Shown here one piece after another: positions 15,597-25,183 of a stretch of 64,000 bases of DNA. A program made the position numbers and the translations under genes. The stretch comes from an uncultured Clostridia bacterium. Lineage in GTDB: Bacteria; Bacillota; Clostridia; Oscillospirales; Acutalibacteraceae. The notes below the pieces were generated by a model. The model saw nothing but the letters and a program-made list of their open reading frames with translations. It was not told the DNA's origin and did no database searches. The stretch lies in contig CAMHAH010000011.1 in the NCBI GenBank assembly GCA_946183365.1, positions 43,794-107,793 on the forward strand. The letters run 5' to 3'. The stretch's first letter is position 1. Each line of letters opens with the position of its first letter.

Positions 15597-17882
15597 TCAA
15601 AGCAGGTTGCGCTGTATCTTTCCGCTTGTGGTCTTAGGCAGACTGTCGCGGAAAACTACGATACGCGGATATTTATAAGGCGCCGTGTGGGTCTTGACGT
15701 AATCCTGGATCTCCTTCTTGAGCTCGTCGGTACCCTCGGTACCCGCTACGAGTACGATAGAAGCCTTGACCACCTGACCTCTGACAGGGTCGGGAGCGGC
15801 TGATACGCCGCACTCGAGAACGTAAGGCAGCTCCATGATGACGGACTCGATCTCGAACGGTCCGATACGGTAGCCGGAGCTCTTTATAACGTCGTCAGCT
15901 CTGCCGACATACCAGAAGAAGCCGTCCTCATCACGCCACGCGAGGTCGCCTGTGTGATAATAGCCGTTGCGCCAGTTCTTGCGTGTGCTCTCAACGTCAT
16001 TGTAGTAGTAAACAGCAAGACCGCAGGGCATTTTCTCGGAAATATTGATAACTATCTCGCCGGGCTCGCCGTCGGGGACTTCGTTGCCGTCCTTATCGAT
16101 AAGGTGTATATCATATATCGGCGAGGGCTTGCCCATAGAGCCGATCTTATGCGGAGCGCCTATCATGTTGCAGATGATAACGGCGGTCTCTGTCTGACCG
16201 AAGCCCTCCATGATCTGTAAGCCCGTGAGCTTTTCAAACTGATTATATACCTCGGGATTGAGCGCCTCGCCCGCGGTGGTCATTCGCTTTACGGATGAGA
16301 AATCGTATTTTGAGATATCCTCTTTTATCATCATCCTGAGCATAGTAGGCGGAGCGCAGAAGGTAGTGATCTTATACTTTGCGAACATAGGCAGTATATC
16401 GTCGGCGTGGAAGCGGTCAAAGTCATAGACGAACATCGGAGCCTCGCACAGCCACTGACCGTAGAGCTTGCCCCACGCTGCCTTTGCCCAGCCTGTATCA
16501 GAGATAGTGAAGTGCAGACCGTCGGGGTCTACGTTATGCCAGAAATGAGCGGTCATAAAGTGACCGAGAGCCAGCTTATAGTTGTGAGCGGCGATCTTGG
16601 GATAACCCGAGGTGCCCGATGTGAAGTACATCAGCATGATATCGTCGCCGCAGGGGCTGTGCTCGGTGCGCTGAAAATGCGATGAGAAGAGCTTATACTC
16701 TTCGTCAAAGTTGCGCCAACCCTCTCTTACGCCGTTGACCATGATGCGCTTGATCTGCGGATAGCTCTCCATAGCGCGCTCTACCTCTTCGGCGGAGTAG
16801 CCGTCGCCCGTACAGATGATAGCGGATACGCCTGCCGCCTTGAAGCGGTATTCAAGGTCGTGAGCCTGGAGCTGATTGGTAGCGGGGATAGCGATAGCGC
16901 CCAGCTTGTGTAAGCCGATGATAGCGAACCAGAACTGGTAATGGCGCTTTAATATGAGCATGACACGGTCGCCCTTGCGTATACCGAGGCTCTTGAAATA
17001 GTTAGCGCACTGGCATGACGCGTGGCGGATATCGGTGAAGGTGAAGCGGCGCTCGGTCTTGTCATTTGAGACATGGATCATAGCGAGCTTCTCGGGGTCC
17101 TTATAGGATATCTCGTCGATAACGTCAAAGCCGAAGTTGAATTTATCTTCATTCTTGAAGGTGACCTTAGTGGGAGTACCGTTCTCGTTGACCTCATAAT
17201 CGACGAACTTCTTCCATACTCTCTCTTTGGTGTCTGTCATCTCTACCTTAGCGGGAGTTATGACCTTGGTCTGGGTGAGCTCGGGGATAGGTTCGCCCTT
17301 GGGATTGAGAACTATAGCGTAAAAAATACAATCCTGCTCGCCGACAGCCATCTCGCCGTGAGGTGTGTTAGAGTCAAAATAGATGGTATCGCCCGCCTCA
17401 AGTATCTCTTTGTGGTCGCCGACCTGTACCATCAGCTTGCCCTCGATGACGATATCTATCTCCTGACCGTCATGAGTGGTAAGCTCCATAGGCTTGTTCT
17501 GAGCCTCGGGATTATACTTGCTCTTGACATACAATGGCTCGGCGATACGGTTCTGGAACGCGTAAGCGAGGTTATAATATGTCATACCGTGAGCCTGAGA
17601 GACCTTTTGTCCCAGTCCCTTGCGGGTGACGGTATACGATTTAAGGTTAGGGGTGATACCCTCGATGATCTCGGTAACGTTCACGTTGAGCGCCTGAGAG
17701 ACGCGGTAGATGAACGCGAAGTTGAGATCCTGTTCGCCCGACTCACAGGCGATATACTCTTCCTCAGAGACGTCGGTGAACGCCGCCATCTCAGCGATAG
17801 TCTTGCCCTCGAGCTCTCTTAGCTCTCGGATACGGGCAGCCATCTCTTTGATTTTCAAATCCAATGAAGTGATCTTTTCCAT
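15597..17882 (-). CDS. HTH-cupin-acyl-CoA synthetase, Val T-box controlled (probable isobutyrate ligase)
   Basis: The 761-residue protein has three modules. An XRE-type helix-turn-helix covers about 8-65 (IRELRELEGKTIAEMAAF...). A cupin covers about 110-185 (LTTHDGQEIDIVIEGKLMV, GDTIYFDSNTPHGE). The rest is a medium-chain-type acyl-CoA synthetase. Its motifs include YFTSGTSGYPK, EGFGQTETA, HTGDLAWRDEDGFFWYVGR and PKTTSGKIQRNLL with the adenylating lysine. The ATG at 17909 lies in the terminator T-run and lacks a ribosome site; ATG 17882 has AGAGG and is chosen. The T-box ahead reads a Val codon, so the natural acid is probably isobutyrate, the precursor of valine by reductive carboxylation. 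That specificity is inferred. Confidence 0.85.
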   Translation of the reverse strand: MEKITSLDLKIKEMAARIRELRELEGKTIAEMAAFTDVSEEEYIACESGEQDLNFAFIYRVSQALNVNVTEIIEGITPNLKSYTVTRKGLGQKVSQAHGMTYYNLAYAFQNRIAEPLYVKSKYNPEAQNKPMELTTHDGQEIDIVIEGKLMVQVGDHKEILEAGDTIYFDSNTPHGEMAVGEQDCIFYAIVLNPKGEPIPELTQTKVITPAKVEMTDTKERVWKKFVDYEVNENGTPTKVTFKNEDKFNFGFDVIDEISYKDPEKLAMIHVSNDKTERRFTFTDIRHASCQCANYFKSLGIRKGDRVMLILKRHYQFWFAIIGLHKLGAIAIPATNQLQAHDLEYRFKAAGVSAIICTGDGYSAEEVERAMESYPQIKRIMVNGVREGWRNFDEEYKLFSSHFQRTEHSPCGDDIMLMYFTSGTSGYPKIAAHNYKLALGHFMTAHFWHNVDPDGLHFTISDTGWAKAAWGKLYGQWLCEAPMFVYDFDRFHADDILPMFAKYKITTFCAPPTMLRMMIKEDISKYDFSSVKRMTTAGEALNPEVYNQFEKLTGLQIMEGFGQTETAVIICNMIGAPHKIGSMGKPSPIYDIHLIDKDGNEVPDGEPGEIVINISEKMPCGLAVYYYNDVESTRKNWRNGYYHTGDLAWRDEDGFFWYVGRADDVIKSSGYRIGPFEIESVIMELPYVLECGVSAAPDPVRGQVVKASIVLVAGTEGTDELKKEIQDYVKTHTAPYKYPRIVVFRDSLPKTTSGKIQRNLL

Positions 17883-17909
17883 TACATACCTCTCTCCGGG
17901 GACGGACAT

Positions 17910-18190
17910 AATAAAAAACCCGTCCCAAAGTAATAACTTTGAGACGAGTGCTGATGACCCGCGGTACCACTCAAATTGCAGGCTGATATCTCAGCTCTGC
18001 CGCTCTCAGGGTCTGACAACCCCTATACATTCACGCAGTAATCACGGAGGAGGTCTAATCATACCGACAGGTACTTTCTTCTCCCCGGCTCAGAAGCTAC
18101 AAACACGGAAGCTGTCACGGGAGCTTTCACCAACCGCTCCTTCTCTGAGTGACAAGAGAACCGCGCCCTCTTCGTCATAGCCTTTAACTT
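17910..18190 (-). ncRNA. T-box riboswitch, probable valine specifier (GUA)
   Basis: The T-box AGTGGTACCGCG lies at 17960-17971. The terminator at 17912-17946 pairs CGTCTCAAAG with CTTTGGGACG and ends in GGTTTTTTATT. Distal Stem I has CAGAGAAGGAGCGGTTGGTG. On the 3' side of Stem I, GTA (18098-18100) is followed by GCTTC and TGAGC, the same spacing as in the other two leaders, and by the usual purine. GTA encodes valine. It controls the first HTH-cupin synthetase and probably the P-loop gene. Confidence 0.92.
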
Positions 18191-18195
18191 GTCTC

Positions 18196-18224
18196 ATGTT
18201 ACCACAATTAATGGATTTTGTCAA
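18196..18224 (-). promoter_or_regulatory. Promoter of Val T-box transcript
   Basis: On the minus strand TTGACA (18219-18224) and TAACAT (18196-18201) are 17 bases apart. Confidence 0.8.
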
Positions 18225-18236
18225 TATATTATTTTA

Positions 18237-18344
18237 TTATCGGGAGAAGTAAGCCCCTCCCTTTTTTCTGACCGCATTTCGGGAGGAGCAAGCCCCTCCT
18301 TTGTTTTCTAATTGTATTTCGGGAGGAGCAAGCCCCTCCCCTAC
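18237..18344. repeat. Three tandem REP-like hairpins
   Basis: Three copies of a unit like TTTCGGGAGGAGCAAGCCCC follow one another, each able to fold as GGGAGG/CCCTCCC. They lie just past the stop of the Ile-linked synthetase and may end its transcript before the Val promoter. The unit matches the right end of the 14740-14880 element. Confidence 0.7.
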
Positions 18345-18348
18345 TTTA

Positions 18349-20613
18349 TTACAGTTTATTTCTCTGGATCTTGCCGCTGATGGTCTTGGGCAGGCTCTCC
18401 TTGAACACTACGATACGCGGATATTTATAAGGCGCGGTATGCTTCTTGACATAATTCTGGATCTCTTTCTTGAGCTCCTCGGTGCCCTCTTTGCCCTTTA
18501 CGAGCACGATAGAAGCCTTTACGACCTGACCGCGGACCTCATCGGGAGCGGCAGATACACCGCACTCGAGTACATAGGGCAGCTCCATGATGACCGACTC
18601 GATCTCGAACGGTCCGATACGGTAGCCGGAGCTCTTGATAACGTCGTCCACTCTGCCTACATACCAGAAGTAGCCGTCCTCATCTCTCCACGCGGTATCG
18701 CCCGTATGGTACATACCGTCGTGCCACGCCTCTTTGGTAGCCTCTTCATTATTATAGTAGCCCTTGAACAGTCCGCAGGGAACTCTCTTGTCTGTATGGA
18801 TGACGATCTCGCCGGGCTCGCCGTCAGGTACGGGGTTGCCGTCGGGATCAACGATATCTATATCATAACCGGGGATAGGCTTGCCCATAGAGCCGATCTT
18901 GGGAGTAGTGCCGAAGAGGTTGCCGATGGTGAGAGTGGTCTCTGTCTGACCGAAGCCCTCCATGATCCTCAGTCCCGTAGCCTTCTTGAATTGGCGATAG
19001 ACCTCGGGGTTCAGCGCCTCACCGGCCGTAGTCATATGTACGATGCTCGACAGATCGTACTTGCTGATATCCTCTTTGATCATCATTCTGAGCATGGTAG
19101 GAGGAGCGCAGAAGGTGGTGATGTGGTATTTTGCGAACATCGGCAGGATATCTTCGGCGTGGAAGCGGTCGAAGTCATAGGTGAATACGGCGCCCTCAGA
19201 GAGCCACTGGCCGTAGAGCTTGCCCCACAATGCCTTGCCCCAGCCGGTGTCTGAGATAGTGAAGTGTAAGCCGTCGGGATCTACGCCGTGCCAGTATTTG
19301 GCTGTGACATAGTGACCTAAGGCGTATTTATAGCTGTGGTTCGCGATCTTGGGATAACCTGTTGTACCCGAAGTAAAGAACATTACCATGGTATCGTCGC
19401 CGCAGGGGGTGTCTACGGTACGGTAATAGTGGGTGGAATACATCTCAAACTCGCTGTTGAAATCACGCCAGCCGTCTCTTGTACCGCCGACAAGGATCTT
19501 AGTGGTCAATGACGGAGAGGTCTTCTGAGCCTCGTCTACAGCGTCGGCTACGCCGCCGTCTGCGGTAGCTACGATAGCGGATACGCCCGCCGACTGGAAG
19601 CGGTATTCAAAGTCGTGAGTGAGCAGCTGATTGGTAGCGGGGATAGCGACGGCGCCGAGCTTGTGCAGAGCAAGCATAGAGAACCAGAACTGATAATGGC
19701 GCTTCAGTACCAGCATAACTCTGTCGCCCTTTTTGATACCGAGGGACTTGAAGTAGTTAGCGGTCTGGTTTGAATAGCGCTTCATATCTTTGAATGTAAA
19801 GCGGCGCTCGGTCTTATCCTTAGAGATATGCAGCATAGCCAGCTTATCGGGAGTATTGTTGGCGATAGCGTCTACGCAGTCAAAGGCAAAGTTGAATTTA
19901 TCCTCATTGCGGAAGCTGATAGCCTTGAGGCAGCCGTCACCGTCCTCAAGAGTGCGGACGAACTGACCCGCGATAGCGGACTTCTTAGCGATATGAGCCT
20001 TCATAACGCCGTCGTCGACCTCTTCGGCTTCTTTCTCGCCGGGCAGGATGATCGCGATGAACTTTACGTCCTCGCCGTCGATAGCGATCATACCGTGGGG
20101 TGTATTGGAATTATAATAGATGCTGTCGCCCGCGGCGAGCTCTTCAAAGTTATTGCCGATCTGGATCTTCATCTTGCCCGAAAGCACAAAGTCGAACTCC
20201 TGACCCGCGTGCTTGGTCAGATGGATAGGCTTGTTCTGCAGAGCCTCGCTGTAGTCGTACTTACAGAAATACGGCTCGGCGATCTTGTTCTTGAACATAG
20301 GCGCTACGTTGACGATAGAGATGCCCTCTTCCTCAGCGGTCTGTCTGCCGCCGCCGCGGCGGGTAACGGTATAGCTCTTAAGACGGGCGGACTCGCCCTC
20401 GAGTATATCGGTGATGCCAAGCCCGAAAGCCAGAGCGCACTTATGGATAAAGGTAAACGGAAAGTCCTCAGAGCCGTTCTCATAAGCCTTGTACTCGGCT
20501 ACACTGACCTCGGTTTTTTCTGCCATTTCTTCTACCGAGAAGCCGCTGATCTCGCGCATCTCTCTGATACGCTCGGCGACCTCCATCAGTTTTTCGTTGT
20601 CTACAACTGACAT
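18349..20613 (-). CDS. HTH-cupin-acyl-CoA synthetase, Ile T-box controlled (probable 2-methylbutyrate ligase)
   Basis: A paralogue of the 15597-17882 gene, with 754 residues and the same order. XRE helix-turn-helix spans about 5-60 (IREMREISGFSVEEMAEKTE). The cupin spans about 105-180 (LTKHAGQEFDFVLSGKMKI, GDSIYYNSNTPHG). The acyl-CoA synthetase follows, with FFTSGTTGYPK, EGFGQTETT, HTGDTAWRDEDGYFWYVGR and PKTISGKIQRNKL. The ATG at 20613 has GGAGGAAATACT in front. Its T-box reads an Ile codon, which points to 2-methylbutyrate as the acid activated before carboxylation to the isoleucine 2-oxoacid. Regulation by the N-terminal modules is unexplored: the protein may both bind DNA and make acyl-CoA. 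Confidence 0.85.
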   Translation of the reverse strand: MSVVDNEKLMEVAERIREMREISGFSVEEMAEKTEVSVAEYKAYENGSEDFPFTFIHKCALAFGLGITDILEGESARLKSYTVTRRGGGRQTAEEEGISIVNVAPMFKNKIAEPYFCKYDYSEALQNKPIHLTKHAGQEFDFVLSGKMKIQIGNNFEELAAGDSIYYNSNTPHGMIAIDGEDVKFIAIILPGEKEAEEVDDGVMKAHIAKKSAIAGQFVRTLEDGDGCLKAISFRNEDKFNFAFDCVDAIANNTPDKLAMLHISKDKTERRFTFKDMKRYSNQTANYFKSLGIKKGDRVMLVLKRHYQFWFSMLALHKLGAVAIPATNQLLTHDFEYRFQSAGVSAIVATADGGVADAVDEAQKTSPSLTTKILVGGTRDGWRDFNSEFEMYSTHYYRTVDTPCGDDTMVMFFTSGTTGYPKIANHSYKYALGHYVTAKYWHGVDPDGLHFTISDTGWGKALWGKLYGQWLSEGAVFTYDFDRFHAEDILPMFAKYHITTFCAPPTMLRMMIKEDISKYDLSSIVHMTTAGEALNPEVYRQFKKATGLRIMEGFGQTETTLTIGNLFGTTPKIGSMGKPIPGYDIDIVDPDGNPVPDGEPGEIVIHTDKRVPCGLFKGYYNNEEATKEAWHDGMYHTGDTAWRDEDGYFWYVGRVDDVIKSSGYRIGPFEIESVIMELPYVLECGVSAAPDEVRGQVVKASIVLVKGKEGTEELKKEIQNYVKKHTAPYKYPRIVVFKESLPKTISGKIQRNKL

Positions 20614-20744
20614 AGTATTTCCTCCATTGATCAATATGATAGATATCAGACCAATTAATAAATATCACGCCTTGTAATGAGCAGTTGATGTTTTCGCACA
20701 CAGCGAACCCCATCCCCTATGTTGAGTATCGAGGTGCTTTACAG

Positions 20745-21020
20745 CAATAAAAAACACCCGTCTCAACATTGAGACGAGTGTGAAATTCACATCCGCGGTA
20801 CCACTCAATTTGCAGTATAAATACTGCCGCTCTCAGGGTCAAACAACCCCTATGCCTTTACGCAGCAATCACGGGAGGTATCTACTAAGTAAAACCGTTC
20901 GGGCCTCCGGCTCGGAAGTGATGGGTACTGAGGTTCTCTTTATCGGCTCGCACCATACGCCGACTCTCTGAAAAAGTTAAAACCACGACCGTCTTCGTCA
21001 CAGCCTTTATTAATTGTCTA
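20745..21020 (-). ncRNA. T-box riboswitch, probable isoleucine specifier (AUC)
   Basis: The T-box GAGTGGTACCGCGG lies around 20792-20805. The terminator pairs CGTCTCAA with TTGAGACG and ends in GGTGTTTTTTATT. Distal Stem I has CAGAGAGTCGGCGTATGGTG. ATC (20920-20922) is followed by ACTTC and CGAGC, matching the spacing in the Leu and Val leaders. ATC encodes isoleucine. It controls the second HTH-cupin synthetase. Confidence 0.92.
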
Positions 21021-21026
21021 AGTAGA

Positions 21027-21054
21027 ATTGTAGCACAATCGGGCAAAAAGTCAA
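21027..21054 (-). promoter_or_regulatory. Promoter of Ile T-box transcript
   Basis: On the minus strand TTGACT (21049-21054) and TACAAT (21027-21032) are 16 bases apart. Confidence 0.75.
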
Positions 21055-21113
21055 TACCGTCAATTCGCTGATTATACGCTATCGATCTTTAGTTTTTTTA
21101 GTTAAGTAGACAA

Positions 21114-21269
21114 TGATTAATTCGGGTGCGTAAATTGCGCCAGTAGATTTTTCGTCAGTTTGGAGAAATAATCGGTTCGCATACTGACGTATGGGTGCCG
21201 ATTTTTGGACAAAATGGCGGAAAAGATACAAGCAAGTTGCGTGCCCAGCCGTCAGGCGTGAATTAATCA
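21114..21269. repeat. 156-bp imperfect palindrome touching the DMT stop codon
   Basis: The ends are TGATTAATTC and GAATTAATCA. Inner arms pair TTTGGAGAAATAATCGG with CCGATTTTTGGACAAAAT, and CATACTGACGTATG forms the tip. The stop codon of the DMT gene is inside the right end. The whole could be a folded RNA acting as a terminator, or a small inserted palindromic element. Confidence 0.65.
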
Positions 21270-22151
21270 GTGGCTACTTGTTTTTTCTTTGCTGAGAAAA
21301 TAGTTGAGAACTGCCATCGAAATGATTATCACATATCCGATGATACTGTACACATCGGGAGCCTGAGAGAATACGATCAGGCTCATCAAAGAAGCGAAGA
21401 TTATCTGGCTGAAATCATATACCGATATCTCCTTTGCGGGGGCGTAGGTATACGCCGCCGTGATACAGAACTGAGCCAGCGCCGCGGATACTCCCGCTGA
21501 GAGCAGATATATCCACTGATACACAGTCATAGGCACATAGCCTGCGATCATTATCGGAGTGACCAGCAATGTTGAGGCGGTGGAAAAGAAGAAAACTATA
21601 TAAGGATTGCTCTCGCCCATCAATCCGAGCTTACGAACGCAGCCGTAAGCCGCGCCCGCGAACACTCCGCTCATAAACCCGACCAGCGCGGGGATGAACG
21701 CGGCATTGGCGAAGCTGGGCTTTATGACAAACAGGGTACCGAACAGCGCTCCGCCGAGGATGAGCCACTGCCAGAACTTAGGGCGTTCCTTTATAAATAT
21801 GAACGAGAACAGCACCGCGAAGAACGGCGACATCTTGTTCAGTATAGACGCGTCGCTGAGGACGAGCGTCTCGAGAGCGTAATAGTTGCATACCACTCCC
21901 GCGAGCCCGAATAACGTACGCATTATCAGGAAAGGCAGAGAGCCTTTGACTGTAGGCTTCAAAGAGCCTTTGTTCTTTAAAAGAACAATAAAAGCTATCA
22001 CCGCCGCCATAGCGTTGCGGAAGAAAACCTTCTGAAAAACAGGCAGCTCATCGCCGCTGAGCTTTACAAACATATTCATACAGGCGAAGAAAAACGCCGA
22101 CAATACCAAAAATATAATTCCCTTAGTTCTGTTACTCACCTTATCGGTCAC
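21267..22151 (-). CDS. DMT-superfamily (EamA) transporter
   Basis: This 294-residue membrane protein has about ten hydrophobic helices in two EamA halves. The first half starts TKGIIFLVLSAFFFACMNMF and the second near residue 150. Such proteins usually export small metabolites or amino acids; the substrate is unknown. The best in-frame start is GTG at 22151, without a clear ribosome site, so the true start is uncertain. The gene diverges from the CDF gene. The last codon lies in the palindromic element downstream. Confidence 0.8.
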   Translation of the reverse strand: MTDKVSNRTKGIIFLVLSAFFFACMNMFVKLSGDELPVFQKVFFRNAMAAVIAFIVLLKNKGSLKPTVKGSLPFLIMRTLFGLAGVVCNYYALETLVLSDASILNKMSPFFAVLFSFIFIKERPKFWQWLILGGALFGTLFVIKPSFANAAFIPALVGFMSGVFAGAAYGCVRKLGLMGESNPYIVFFFSTASTLLVTPIMIAGYVPMTVYQWIYLLSAGVSAALAQFCITAAYTYAPAKEISVYDFSQIIFASLMSLIVFSQAPDVYSIIGYVIIISMAVLNYFLSKEKTSSH

Positions 22152-22236
22152 CGTTCATATTATAAATTAGCGCGTAAATAAGCGCCGATGTGAATATTGT
22201 ATCACAACAGTATCAAATTTTCAACAACGGTGGAAT

Positions 22237-23163
22237 ATGACTAAGTTTATAAAAGACCGATATCTGAGAGATAACAGCAAAAAAGGCAGGATCAAAGCGG
22301 GCGCCGCAATAAGCGGCCTGGGCATACTATTGAACCTTATATTGTTCTGTCTTAAGCTCACCGCGGGTATTCTGTCGGGTTCGGTAGCCATAACCGCGGA
22401 CGGCTTCAACAACCTCGCCGACTCGGGCTCATGCGTACTGGCGCTTTTGGGCTTGAAGCTCGGATGTAAGCCTCCCGACAAAAAATATCCCTTGGGCTAC
22501 GGCAGGCTCGAATACCTCTCGGGGATGCTGATATCCGCGGCTATACTCTTTATCGGCGGCAGGATGATGATATCCTCGGTAAGCAAGATAATCAGCCCCG
22601 AGCCCGTAGACGGCTGCGGACTTGTAATCGTTATCCTCTTGCTGTCTGTAGCGATAAAGGGCTGTATGTACCGCTGTTACAGCACGATAGGCAGGATGAT
22701 ACACTCATCGGGAATGAGAGCGGCGGCTATGGACTCGCTCTCAGACTGCATAGCGACCATGGCTATACTCGCGGCGGTCACGATAGAAAGGCTCACGGGC
22801 TTCAACGCCGACGGATACACGGGCGTACTGGTAGCTGTCTGTATATTGTACGCGGGTATGACCTCGGTCAGAGAGAGCGTAGGGCCCCTGCTCGGCAAAG
22901 CTCCCGATAAGGAATTCACGGATAAGCTTAAGGAGATATCAGCCGAATTCAAAGAGATAAAAGCTATAGATGACATAGCGGTACACGATTACGGCCCGCA
23001 TAAAAAGATAATCACGTTCTTTCTGAAAGCCGACGACGCCCAAGCCGTGATACCAAAGCTCAGAAAAAGGATAAAAGAAAAGCTCGGATACGAGGCTGTG
23101 ATATGTCCCGAATACGAAAACGACAACACCGAGAATAAAATCACGCTTAAAGACCAACAATAA
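22237..23163 (+). CDS. Cation diffusion facilitator (CDF) metal exporter
   Basis: The protein has 308 residues. After a basic N-terminus, [24 protein letters not shown] begins six membrane helices. [14 protein letters not shown] and [19 protein letters not shown] carry the paired Asp residues of the CDF metal site. A cytosolic C-terminal ferredoxin-like domain follows ([18 protein letters not shown]). CDF proteins export Zn, Mn, Fe or Cd by proton exchange; NLADS resembles Mn/Fe-type members, but the metal is not certain. GGTGG stands before the ATG. It is followed 25 bases later by mazF and may be cotranscribed with it. Confidence 0.88.
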   Translation: MTKFIKDRYLRDNSKKGRIKAGAAISGLGILLNLILFCLKLTAGILSGSVAITADGFNNLADSGSCVLALLGLKLGCKPPDKKYPLGYGRLEYLSGMLISAAILFIGGRMMISSVSKIISPEPVDGCGLVIVILLLSVAIKGCMYRCYSTIGRMIHSSGMRAAAMDSLSDCIATMAILAAVTIERLTGFNADGYTGVLVAVCILYAGMTSVRESVGPLLGKAPDKEFTDKLKEISAEFKEIKAIDDIAVHDYGPHKKIITFFLKADDAQAVIPKLRKRIKEKLGYEAVICPEYENDNTENKITLKDQQ

Positions 23164-23197
23164 AGACAGAAGAAAAACACACAGGAGCGTGAAGCTA

Positions 23198-23545
23198 TTG
23201 AACATAAGACGCGGCGATATATATTATGCCGATTTAAGCCCGGTGGTAGGCTCTGAGCAGGGCGGGATCCGACCGGTGCTGATAATACAGAACAACGTAG
23301 GCAACCGCTACTCTCCCACCGTGATAGCGGCGGCTATCACCAGCAAGCAAAGCAAGACAAAGCTGCCGACGCACATCCCGATAGAGGCAGGCGGCTGCGG
23401 TCTGCAAAAGGACAGCGTAGTGCTGCTTGAGCAGGTGCGTACATTAGACAAGAAAAGATTGAAGGAAAAGATGGGAACAATAGATTATAATGCTATGAAA
23501 GAAATAAACCGAGCTCTGTCGGTCTCTTTCGGACTTATCGGATAA
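23198..23545 (+). CDS. mazF: MazF/PemK (EndoA) family mRNA interferase
   Basis: This is a toxin-type endoribonuclease of about 115 residues. [29 protein letters not shown] and the [16 protein letters not shown] region match the MazF/NdoA fold, with the family Arg and Thr residues in place. AGGAG (23183-23187) sits one base before a GTG at 23189 but ten bases before the in-frame TTG at 23198, so TTG is chosen. No mazE-like antitoxin gene lies upstream; the preceding gene is the CDF exporter. In many Firmicutes this gene follows alr, but here alr is 9 kb away. An antitoxin elsewhere, or a housekeeping role, is possible. Confidence 0.88.
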   Translation: MNIRRGDIYYADLSPVVGSEQGGIRPVLIIQNNVGNRYSPTVIAAAITSKQSKTKLPTHIPIEAGGCGLQKDSVVLLEQVRTLDKKRLKEKMGTIDYNAMKEINRALSVSFGLIG

Positions 23546-23568
23546 CAAGAAAGCGCGCTTTGCGCATA

Positions 23569-23646
23569 GCCATCGGTTGCTCACGGACAGCAGCAAGCTG
23601 AGCGGGCATATAAATCTTTTTTACTCAAACGAGCAGTTTTCTGTAA
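23569..23646. repeat. Short dispersed repeat, copy A
   Basis: The core CTGAGCGGGCATATAAATC plus CAGTTTTCTGTAAAG recurs at 45155-45245 in the same order, also directly before a terminator. No coding sequence. Confidence 0.6.
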
Positions 23647-23648
23647 AG

Positions 23649-23690
23649 CAAAAAGCGCGTCTGCGGTACAACTCCACAGACGCGCTTTAT
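23649..23690. terminator. Bidirectional terminator between mazF and metK
   Basis: AAAGCGCGTCTG and CAGACGCGCTTT form a 12-bp hairpin, flanked by T-rich or A-rich tracts on both strands. Confidence 0.85.
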
Positions 23691-23715
23691 TAATGTAATG
23701 ATAGATTATTCTTGA

Positions 23716-24894
<1,179 letters not shown>

Positions 24895-25002
24895 AATATG
24901 TACCTCGCTTCGTAAAATAATTGTTCCTGTTTGTTTATATGCGGTCGATAAATTACCCGAAATCATTGATAGCGACTTATAATCAATATACCCGTGAATA
25001 CA

Positions 25003-25135
25003 ACAAAAAGCTCCGCGCGGCTAACCACACGGAGCAGATACTCATCTTTCGGTCAAGCCGCAGGATTTAGCACCTTACATACGCAGGTTGCCGGACTTCA
25101 CAGGGCCTGTCCCTCAGTCGCTCTTGATAAGTTAG
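25003..25135 (-). ncRNA. SAM-I (S-box) riboswitch with terminator
   Basis: On the minus strand the leader reads TTATCAAGAGCGACTGAGGG, ACAGGCCC, AGTCCGGCAACC, AAGGTGCTAAATCC and GATGAG in order. These are the conserved P1, K-turn, P3 and core parts of SAM-I aptamers. A terminator follows at 25010-25035 (CTCCGTGTGG with CCGCGCGGAG) with TTTTTG. It precedes metK. Confidence 0.96.
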
Positions 25136-25147
25136 ATATCGAATTGT

Positions 25148-25176
25148 ATTGTACAATATCCGACAGGATATGTCAA
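25148..25176 (-). promoter_or_regulatory. Promoter of the SAM riboswitch-metK transcript
   Basis: On the minus strand TTGACA (25171-25176) and TACAAT (25148-25153) are 17 bases apart. Confidence 0.85.
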
Positions 25177-25183
25177 TAGGCAC

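Noticed and set aside
17883..17909. Longer start (ATG 17909) for the Val-linked synthetase
   Set aside because: This ATG sits in the T-run of the T-box terminator and has no ribosome site. ATG 17882 has AGAGG at proper spacing, and the paralogue begins at the matching residue.
20489..20677. Short peptide gene before the Ile-linked synthetase
   Set aside because: It overlaps the synthetase start and lacks a ribosome site. It is better explained as the antisense of the HTH region.
24895..24966. N-terminal extension of MetK
   Set aside because: The extra 24 residues have no match to the conserved MetK start [17 protein letters not shown], and the inner ATG has its own ribosome site.
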